64,000 nt of DNA from Rhipicephalus microplus. Lineage: Eukaryota; Arthropoda; Arachnida; Ixodida; Ixodidae. Below, piece after piece: positions 56,800 to 64,000 of this stretch. The stretch covers positions 239,509,088 through 239,573,087 of the forward strand of contig NC_134700.1 in assembly GCF_043290135.1 (NCBI RefSeq), written 5' to 3'. The translations under genes and the position numbers were made by a program. The stretch's first letter is position 1, and each line of letters opens with the position of its first letter. The notes under the pieces are model-generated. The model was given only the letters and a program-made list of their open reading frames with translations, did no database searches and was not told where the DNA came from.

Positions 56800-57840
56800 A
56801 AGTGTAAAACGCAAGTTTTATGCAAGTAAAGTGGTAATAATCGTATAAACGTGTCGTAGTTTATGCTAGTAGAGTGGTAATAATCTAATAAATGTGTCGT
56901 ATCGCGACAGCGAAACGTACACTGGTGTTTTGTGTTCTGGTGCAAGCCTCAATGTCACAATGTTCCCCTCGAATTCATTCGTTGATAACTATTCGTCGCT
57001 TGCAGCAGCGACTCACTTCTAGATCCTCACGTTACATCCACTGGGGTTCGAGAAATTGTTTCCCCCTTTTTTTACCTATTTTGTGCGTACACCAAAAACA
57101 TGAGATATGATGTCTCAAGGATTAGTACAACGTGCGTTGAGTGGGATTCGCGTTGCTAAGCCTTAATAAAGGAACAATCACCTCGACACTTGCGAAACCA
57201 GAGTGCCAGAGCAGGTTGAAAAACGTTGCAATGCGTGGGGAATGCACTTTTTTGTGTAGACCGTAGGCAGAAGTTTTCAGTAGAGCTTTGAGAAGCTCCA
57301 TAACAGCGTTAGAATTGGTTGGAAGAAACAATAAGTGCATCGTAAAACTTGGTTGCGTCAGTGTAGGTCATGATTAGCACAGTAGCATCTGAACCCAAGG
57401 GCATAAAACAAACAAAAAAGTTCTACGTTCTTAAAAACACTGCACAAATCGTGAAGCAAGACTCAGTGACGGTTTTTTTCTACGACAAACGAAGATCTAT
57501 TTAACTAATACACAAATTAAGTGCTGGCAAGTTACAACGACAGTAGGTCATATACAGCTATTTGTCAGACAGAGGGGAAGGAATATAGAGCGTCTAAGGA
57601 CAGTGTGAAGAAGAAAAAAAAAAGAATAGAGATAACGATCTCGGAAAAAAAGAAAGTAGGAACAACTGCTCAGGGAAGAAGACAACTTCATTCGATCGCA
57701 TAAGATATGTGATCATCAGGCATAATTGTGCCACACTTTCGTATGCATATAGCCCGTAGCAGACGGGAGCTTCAACAAAAGGGGCTACCTGTCTAAGTGA
57801 AACATTTATCATGTATTACAGGTTGCTGAAAGTTCCAGCA
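56800..57840. other. Unassigned interval
   Basis: Two short stretches around AGTGGTAATAATC repeat at about 56828 and 56870. Otherwise nothing recognised. Confidence 0.4.
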
Positions 57841-57904
57841 TTACCGTTATATATATATATATACTGAAGTTTTTTAAATGGGCCAAACGTACTTGGGAAG
57901 AGAA

Positions 57905-58065
57905 GAAACACAACTTAGCGGTTGTCTTATTTTTAATACCTATGGTTTTGACCGGTGGACCGGTCTTCGTCAGGGTTTGCTAACAAGTCGCAAACCCTGA
58001 CGAAGACTGGTCCACTGGTCGAAACCGTTGGTAATAAAATTAAGACAACCGCTAAGTTGTGTTTC
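57905..58065. repeat. 76-bp inverted repeat with hammerhead-like core
   Basis: Arms at 57905-57980 and 57990-58065 are reverse complements at about 69 of 76 positions, with a 9-nt spacer. Reading outward, each arm carries CCCTGACGAAGAC, a short stem (GACCGG-TCCA-CCGGTC in one, GACTGG-TCCA-CTGGTC in the other), GAAAC or AAAAC, then CC-N3-GG-TA. This resembles the CUGANGA/stem II/GAAA core of hammerhead ribozymes that occur in Penelope-like retroelements. A matching stem I is not visible, so self-cleavage is unproven. Confidence 0.6.
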
Positions 58066-58067
58066 AT

Positions 58068-58112
58068 CGTCATCGATGCTGTCATCGATGCCCATTCCTC
58101 GCATCGATGACG
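58068..58112. repeat. 12-bp inverted repeat at the Gypsy junction
   Basis: CGTCATCGATGC (58068-58079) and its exact reverse complement (58101-58112). The right arm is Gypsy coding sequence; the left arm lies at the edge where homology starts. Confidence 0.85.
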
Positions 58113-60346
58113 TTTTCGATTCTCTGGGGAAATCTACGTACTTTTCGACATTAGACATAACGTCAGGTTACTGGCACGTGAAGATTCACCCTGATGACAT
58201 TCCGAAAACGGCGTTTGTCACACGTACCGGTCACTACGAGTGGCTCGTCATGCCTTTTGGCCTTCGGACTGCTCCGGCCACCTTCGAACGGGCTGTCAAA
58301 TTTGTATTGGCAAAACACCGTTTGCAGAACGTCACGAATTACTTCGATGACATTGTTGTCTACTCTGACACGTTTCCAGACCATCTGAGGCATCTGGAGG
58401 GCGTTTTGAAAGCTTTCAAAAGCGAAGTCGTCAAGCTGAAATTAAAGAAATGTCAATTCGCTCAAACCTCCGTTGAGTACCTGGGACACAAGGTTTCGCA
58501 TGGCTCCGTCACTCCAAAGCAAAGCAACGTGGACGCAATCTTACGGTTTCCGACACCATCACGCCCTAAAGAGTTGCAGCGTTTTCTCGGCACTGTCAAT
58601 GTTTACCGGCGATACATCGACCACTTCAGTCAAATCGCTCACCCACTGACGCGCCTGCTCTCTAAAGACGCCACCTGGAACTGGGATGCAGAGTGTGAAC
58701 TGGCTTTCACTCAGCTCAAGAAATGCATGACGGAAGAGCCAATCCTTAACATCTACGATGCCACTAAGCCTTGTGTGCTATACTGCGATGCATCCAACAG
58801 AGGTATCGGCGCCGTCTTGAAGCAGGCTGATGATGAAGGTAGAGAGCACCCAATCGCATACCATTCACGGAAGTTACTAAAACACGAAATTAATTACGCC
58901 ATCACAGAACTCGAATGTTTGGCAATTATTGACGCCATCGATAAATGGCTCTGCTACATACACGGGAAACGTTTCACTGTGATCACAGATCACGCAGCGT
59001 TGCAGTGGCTTTAAACCATCAAGAATCCCCGAGGCCGACTATTCCGGTGGTCCTTGAAACTCTCCATGTACGACGTGAACATCAAACACCAAAAGGGCAT
59101 TGACAACATTGAAGCTGATGCACTATCTCGAAGCCCGGTAGTTCAACTCCTATCTGCTGAGCAACTGCGAGAGCATGACAACGACAAACCACCCGGAAAG
59201 CATACCATTGAGAACGGACTGAGTATAGTGACACGCAGAGGAATACGAAAAGTCTATGTGCCTTTTGCCCTCCGGTCTTATCTTCTCCAAAAAGCTCATG
59301 ACGCTTTCGGTCATGTTGGGGTAAAGAAGATGCTGCGGCTTCTTTCTCCACAGTACTATCGGCCCGACATCATCACCGACGTGAGCGATTACATACGCCA
59401 CTGCGATACCTGCCAGCGTTGCAAGAAACCGAAGAACAAACGATTTGGTTCCTTGGAGTCTTTGCCACCAGCGGAACAACCGTTTGATCTTCTGGCCATG
59501 GACACTATCGGAGGTTTTGGCAACTACGGCTCATCCAAAAGATTCATTCACTTAGCCGTTGATCATGCCACCCGTTATGTCTGGGCTTTCGCACACAAGA
59601 ATGAGACTTGCGACGCGTACATCTCTTGCCTGAAGAGTATCTTCGCTGCTGGAAAGCCGCGGAAGTTCCTTTCCGACCGCGGCACAGGATTCACTGCCGG
59701 CAAATTTAAGCAGTTCCTCAAGCACAACAATATTCATCAGCTTTTAACAAGCTCACAATGCCCGCAGTGTAATGGCCTAAACGAGCGCACTAATCAGACG
59801 ATCGTTACTCGCCTCCGATGCAAGATCAACGATGAACCCCGAAAACCGTGGCCGCGTCTTCTCTCGGACGTTGTCGACGAGTACAATAGAACGCCTCACG
59901 AAGTCACAGGCTACCCACCCTGCTTTCTTATGTATGGCACACCATCGTATCCCTATCTTCTTCCAGGCGTTACCGAAAATCTGCAGGAAGCTCGTACAAA
60001 CGCAGTCCGCAATTCAGTAGCATATCACGAGAAAAACAAGATCATATATGACAAGAAGTTCCTTCCATTAGAGCTTCAAGTGGGAGACTTTGTTCTATAT
60101 GAAACACCCTGGCACCCGAACCGCGGCAAACTCAGCGCAATCATGGAAGGACCCTATACGATCATACGCAAGATTTCGGCAGTTAACTACGAGATCGACC
60201 GCAGCGTGGCTCCACTCGGTCGCCAGACTGACATCGTTCATGTCGGGAGACTTCAACGATATCATCCACCCCTGCACCTACGCCTCTCTCGGGGGAGGGG
60301 GGAAGCGTGTGACGAACCACACGAGAACGGTGTGGTGGAATGGTAG
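58088..60346 (+). pseudogene. Gypsy pol: reverse transcriptase, RNase H, integrase, one nonsense codon
   Basis: A single frame of about 750 codons broken only by a TAA at 59012-59014. The reverse transcriptase has FSTLDITSGYW (Asp), MPFGLRTAPATFE and YFDD (58340-58351). RNase H has VLYCDASNRGIGAVL (Asp), ITELECLAII (Glu), VITDHAALQWL (Asp), then the stop, and IEADALSR (last Asp). Integrase has AHDAFGH and CDTC (zinc set), LLAMDTIGG (Asp), FLSDRGTGF (Asp) and CNGLNERTN (Glu) at exact D-x35-E spacing, and a C-terminal EGPYTIIRKISAVNYEI. The frame ends inside the LTR. This is the best kept pol in the window. Confidence 0.95.
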
Positions 60347-60405
60347 AGAAGGAGGAAGACGAAAAAAAACAAACGGTTCATCGTACAGCCATCACGCCTC
60401 CTGCG

Positions 60406-60411
<6 letters not shown>
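60308..60411 (+). repeat. Truncated 3' LTR of the second Gypsy fragment
   Basis: It begins TGTGACGAACCACACG right after the purine tract. The partner LTR is not in the window, so the end cannot be confirmed. Confidence 0.55.
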
Positions 60412-60478
<67 letters not shown>

Positions 60479-60515
60479 TATGTGTGCGTGTGTGTGTGTC
60501 TGTGTGTGTGTGTGC
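60411..60515. repeat. (TA)n followed by (TG)n microsatellite
   Basis: About 33 TA units to 60476, then an irregular TG-rich run to about 60515. Confidence 0.95.
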
Positions 60516-60610
60516 GTGGAAACATGCGAGGGGGGTGCATTGCGCCGGTTTCAAATAATAAATATGCCACTGAAATGGCCATTAACGCATGATGAAGATT
60601 GATGATTGGC

Positions 60611-60705
60611 ACCTGACTTTAACATCCCAAAACCACCGTATGATTATGAGAAGCACCAGAGTGGAGAGCTGCGGAAATTTTGACCACCTGAGGTTCTTTG
60701 AAGAA
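60611..60705 (-). repeat. Ruka-like SINE 3' part
   Basis: TTTAACATCCCAAAACCACC and the following GATTATGAGAAGCACCAGAGTGG match the 3' half of the SINE in reverse orientation. The head is missing. Confidence 0.7.
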
Positions 60706-60995
60706 GCACTGACATCATGTTTACTCATGTCAAGACTTTTGCGTCAACGAGTAGCTACTGACCCCCTAGTAGCGATTCGCAACCTAAAACGCGTCTGAGT
60801 TGTGAATGAGTGTCTGTAATATTGATTTATATATTCGCTATCGAACGCGGTTCAAAATGGGTGGAAAGCCTGCCAAATTGTAGTGCTGGCAGCTCTACCT
60901 CACGGCCACGTCGAGGCTGCTGCACAGATGATGCTGCTTTCACAAAAAATGGTGACGTCATACTGGCGTTTCGTCTGCTACGAGTGCACGTGCAG

Positions 60996-61077
60996 TCAGT
61001 CCAGCTGTGTCTCTGAAGGCGTAGACATGCCTCCATCGCCAACATCGTCGTCCTCGCCGTCGTCGCAGTCAACATCC
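60996..61077 (+). other. Possible small exon, Ser/Pro-rich
   Basis: GCACGTGCAG before and GTAAGTGA after form plausible splice borders around an 82-bp segment with one open frame coding a Ser/Pro-rich peptide. The opposite strand is also open and would read as an acidic stretch. It lies in the GC-richer block that also contains the THAP frame on the other strand. Weak evidence only. Confidence 0.15.
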
Positions 61078-61193
61078 GTAAGTGATAATGACAGACCTGG
61101 AATTGGGTATCGCTGCGATCCGCGACAATCTTTGCTTGACAAGCTCCGCGTTAAATTTAATGTTTTTATCAGTCCCGGCCATACTGTCGGAGC

Positions 61194-61547
61194 TCAAGAA
61201 CACCAACTACGCACCTCATGTCGCGGACGTTTGGCGAGTGAATCGCTGCTTTCAGCTGCAGCAGGGCGCATGGTAGGAATATCCCTGGCCTCGAGAAAAA
61301 GTCTCGTACTACCAGTAAAATCTAACCGGTTCGCCAACACAGGATTTACCCTGTAGCAGCTCGCCGTAAAGTGAAGGGAGCAAATGCAGCTGTTCTTCAC
61401 AGGCATCCAGTCCCTATGTCCAGCGGCGCGTACAAAGTCCATCTGCGTTGAGGTCCTTGACATGAAAAGGTATGAAACGCCACGCACCTCCCACTTTTTT
61501 CTACGCATCGACGTGCAGGTTCTCGCTACACGGCGGTTCTCCGACAT
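61194..61547 (-). CDS. THAP-type zinc-finger protein, N-terminal part
   Basis: ATG at 61547 on the minus strand opens 117 codons without a stop. The order fits a THAP DNA-binding domain (about 90 residues at the N-terminus of its family). There is an early Cys (RTCTS, residue 11), a middle GVSYLF segment, GHRDWMPVKNSCICSLHF with the invariant Trp-x-Pro and the Cys-x2-His zinc pair, and LFLEARDIPTM, equivalent to the AVPTIF end. The first zinc Cys of the C-x2-4-C pair appears to be Arg and the usual alpha-helix Trp is Phe, so zinc folding is uncertain. A donor-like GAG/GTGCGT at 61215 could end a first exon. It could be a host gene or come from a P-element/THAP9-like transposon. Confidence 0.6.
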   Translation of the reverse strand: MSENRRVARTCTSMRRKKWEVRGVSYLFMSRTSTQMDFVRAAGHRDWMPVKNSCICSLHFTASCYRVNPVLANRLDFTGSTRLFLEARDIPTMRPAAAESSDSLAKRPRHEVRSWCS

Positions 61548-62544
61548 TCTGGGACGTATTGTCGCTCTGAATGATCATACTCACACACATTGGAGCACAA
61601 CGCAAATCAGTCGATGCGACACAATGAATTGCACGCACGCTTCAACACAGCAAGGAGAGCTACTAGTGAGAGCATGGCTGGGAGTAGGCTCCACACTCGG
61701 AGATCGTCGACGTCATTGTTACTAGCGTATCGTCACTCAGGATGGTATTTGTAGAATGTAACACACCGAACACGTAGCACTAGTGTAGATGTCACAGGGC
61801 AGTCTATTTCTTGTTTTTTTTTTCTCTCCCTAAGTTTCCTACGCCGTTTGACGTGGAAATAAACTAACTTCGACGCGATGAACGCCATTCGCATTTGGCC
61901 AAGTAGACCTATGCATACCACGTGATTGAATGATGGGCACATCTGGATCTTTGAAAATTTATGTCAGTGCTCCTTTAACGTGCAGGCCAATAACACACAT
62001 ACATGGAAGCCACTGACATCAGAGTTTGTAATTACATGGCTAGCATCATCACAAGAATAAAGCAGACAATAAGTACAATCTTGAAATGATATGAGCTAGT
62101 AATTGTAAAAAGTTGCATCGTGCAGTGGGCGTAATTAAAACATGTGAATTCGTAAAAATTAAAAACAAAAGCGAACAAGTAATAAAACTACGCGATGCCT
62201 CTCCATAACATGCATTAGATGCATGGTATTCAAGTAACAATTGAAATAAGAATAGATTAATCTTTTATTGGGTCCTTTACGATGACATGAGGAGCTGAGC
62301 ATGCCCAAGCTTAGACACTATGACCTTGTGTGTGACAGTGACTTTGCTACATGTAGTCAATTTATAAGGCGGACAAGGGTAAGCGTTGTTAATCTTGGGA
62401 GTGATTACGCATCGATGTTTCATGTATGGCCACCATTCCATTTAGCAACAAAATCTAATTTTGTTTCGTGTATTTTACGTAAGCTAGCTAGCCAGGTTTG
62501 TTGTCACTCAATGCTATGAATGACAAAAATACAAAACTTTTAAA

Positions 62545-62700
62545 AGAGAGAGAGATAAATAGAAAGGAAAGGCAGGGAGGTTAACCAAGCTTGGCTTGGT
62601 TGGCTACTCTACACTTGGGTGGGTAAAGGGAGAATAATAGAAAAGAAAGAGATAGAAAAGAAGAGGAGTAAGAGGTTTGTGGTCATTCAATGTGCATATA
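62545..62700 (-). repeat. Family D LINE 3'UTR end
   Basis: (GA)n then AAAGGCAGGGAGGTTAACCA and TTGGCTACTCTACACTTGGG match 2432-2540 closely. No coding part remains. An 8-bp palindrome, AACCAAGC-TTG-GCTTGGTT, lies inside. Confidence 0.75.
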
Positions 62701-63423
62701 CATATACGTGAATGGCGATGTCGGCAGTGGCGACGGCAAACACCAGGTAAGACTGTCGATATAATTGCTGTCGCAATAAAATGCCATTCTGTTCAAAATG
62801 TATGATCGAATATTTCTGTTTGACACAACGTACATGACGAACGAAAAAAAGCGGTAGTTATTTTTTTCATTCAATCCCCTCTCAAGTTCCCCACATTTCG
62901 TTTTAGAAGTGTAATGAATGATACTCACAAAATAACTAATCACGCTTAGGTACAGGTGGTGAGCGCTCATTATTCTCGTCAATCAAATTTTGTACATGAA
63001 GAACGAAACGCAGGAAAAGCTTTTTACTATTATTGCCCTTATGTAAAAGAAGCCAAAACGCAATAGTGATGTTCTTGGTATTGGGCATGGGTGGTATTAG
63101 AGAACACTAGGCGAGATGTACCCGTGAGTCGAAAATCTTGAAGATCTTACGCTGCACTTCCTTGTCATGCGTTATATTGCTGATGAACTGCAAACTGGTA
63201 CCACAATTACGGAAAATCAGATATATATTATCGCTTTACTAGCATCAGTTGTTAACATTCATCGTGTAATCGCCAACGCACACGCCCATGGCTTGCCGCA
63301 AATATTTTGAATTTGTGGGCGTTTCTGTTAGTTAGACCCCCAAAAATACTTATTATCGTATGTACTTTATTCCCCTTCGCGATTTACACAAACTGCAATA
63401 TACGAGCGCGCTTGTCCGCATTT
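62701..63423. other. Unassigned interval
   Basis: Nothing recognised. Confidence 0.4.
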
Positions 63424-63433
63424 TACCTGGGAG
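63424..63433. repeat. Left target-site duplication of SINE
   Basis: TACCTGGGAG, 9 of 10 bases identical to 63681-63690. Confidence 0.7.
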
Positions 63434-63680
63434 CCCCACTGCGGAGGTTTATTGGCTAAGATACTCGGCTGGTTATCCGGCTGCTGATTGAATCCCGGCT
63501 GCGGTGGTGGTATTTTTGGTGGAGGCGAAAATGCTATAGGCCTATGTGCTCAGATTTGGGTGCACGTTAAGGAACCCAAGGTGGTCCAAATTTCCGGAGC
63601 CCTCCATACACCATCTCTTATAATCATATGGTGGTTTTGGAACGTTAAACCCCAAATATCAATCAATCAATCAAGCATTC
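63434..63680 (+). repeat. Ruka-like SINE, nearly complete, with (ATCA)n tail
   Basis: It keeps the head (CCCCACTGCGGAGGTTTATT, B box GATTGAATCCCGG near 63486), the body with GCTCAGATTTGGGTGCACG and an ATCAATCAATCAATCA tail. Less decayed than most copies here. Its A box is altered. Confidence 0.9.
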
Positions 63681-63690
63681 TATCTGGGAG
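63681..63690. repeat. Right target-site duplication of SINE
   Basis: TATCTGGGAG, matching 63424-63433 with one difference. Confidence 0.7.
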
Positions 63691-64000
63691 TGAGGTGATT
63701 GAATTCTGAAGTGGGATGCTATCTTCAAAGATCATTTTTTTTTGTCCAATTTTGGCTCTCACTCAAAGCCGACGTCAAATGAATATGGCTCAAAAAAAAG
63801 AGCAACTGTGACGGCATTTGTGCTTGTTGTTCTGCAATGAATATACATAGGCTAGGTGACATTCTACTGTTTTTAAAACACTTTTGAATCTATAAGAAGA
63901 CAACTATTCGAAAAGTAATGACAAATGAAGAAATTTGTTGTGGTAAAGATTATTAAAATGCGAAATTTACAAACAACTATTATTAGCACGAATCCACAGG
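63691..64000. other. Unassigned interval at the right edge
   Basis: AT-rich, nothing recognised. Confidence 0.4.

Larger units (their letters stand above)
58088..60411 (+). mobile_element. Ty3/Gypsy element fragment (second family), 5'-truncated
   Basis: It starts in the reverse transcriptase at MPIPRIDDVF and runs through RNase H and integrase into the start of a 3' LTR. A purine-rich GGGGGAGGGGGGAAG (about 60291-60305) stands just before TGTGACGAACC at 60308, the probable LTR start. The LTR is cut off by a (TA)n array at 60411. Gag, protease and the 5' LTR are absent. Confidence 0.9.
60706..62544. other. Interval around the THAP frame, otherwise unassigned
   Basis: 60860-61730 is GC-richer than its surroundings and holds the THAP frame and possible exon. 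No other domain is recognised, and 61740-62540 is AT-rich with nothing visible. Confidence 0.4.

Overview
The window looks like nuclear DNA of a hard tick, probably a metastriate (Rhipicephalus/Dermacentor-like) lineage. The main reason is a repeated tRNA-derived SINE with the tRNA-like head, body and (ATCA)n tail of the tick SINE known as Ruka. It occurs about nine times in all states of decay. The LINE open reading frames also match the type abundant in tick genomes: CCHC ORF1, an ORF2 with APE endonuclease, reverse transcriptase and RNase H, and a CCHC-like C-terminus. The assignment rests on recalled family resemblance, not on a search.

Almost everything that can be named is mobile-element sequence, and nearly all of it is broken. 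From left to right: a LINE 3' fragment (2430-3110, minus), a second kind of tRNA-derived SINE (3490-3720) and several SINE relics (5.2, 5.9 and 9.2 kb); an RNase-H-type LINE tail (11.4-12.1 kb); a CR1/L2-like LINE (13.1-14.4 kb, minus); a (TATG)n array, a LINE tail and a (ATCC)n array back to back (16.5-18.2 kb); a 5'-truncated SINE with target duplication (21.4 kb) followed by another LINE (21.8-23.1 kb); a deleted and internally rearranged BEL/Pao retrotransposon (26.09-28.44 kb, minus); a near full-length degenerate LINE (29.5-36.5 kb, minus) carrying a second LINE fragment inserted in its ORF1 (34.2-35.5 kb, plus); small repeats, a recent local duplication and CpG-rich minisatellites (37-45 kb); a foldback repeat fused to a LINE tail (44.8-46.1 kb); a complete but dead Ty3/Gypsy element with both LTRs (48854-54122); a deleted LTR element directly behind it (about 54.57-56.80 kb); a Gypsy pol fragment with one nonsense codon (58.09-60.41 kb) behind a 76-bp inverted repeat; and a last LINE 3'UTR and SINE (62.5-63.7 kb).

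The best candidate for a host or DNA-transposon gene is a THAP-type zinc-finger ORF at 61194-61547 on the minus strand, ATG-started and open, in a GC-richer stretch. A weak case can be made for the end of a coding exon plus 3'UTR at 1-742. Stretches between named features are AT-rich and show no supported gene.

The most interesting signals are structural: inverted duplications with a 4-nt spacer, one of which clearly interrupts the Gypsy RNase H coding sequence; retroposon tails that are, or border, microsatellites; an inverted gag/PBS block inside the BEL/Pao element; a 97-99% identical duplicated segment in which one half is inverted; and a conserved hammerhead-like core in the 76-bp inverted repeat. 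I found no sign of an active undescribed gene system.
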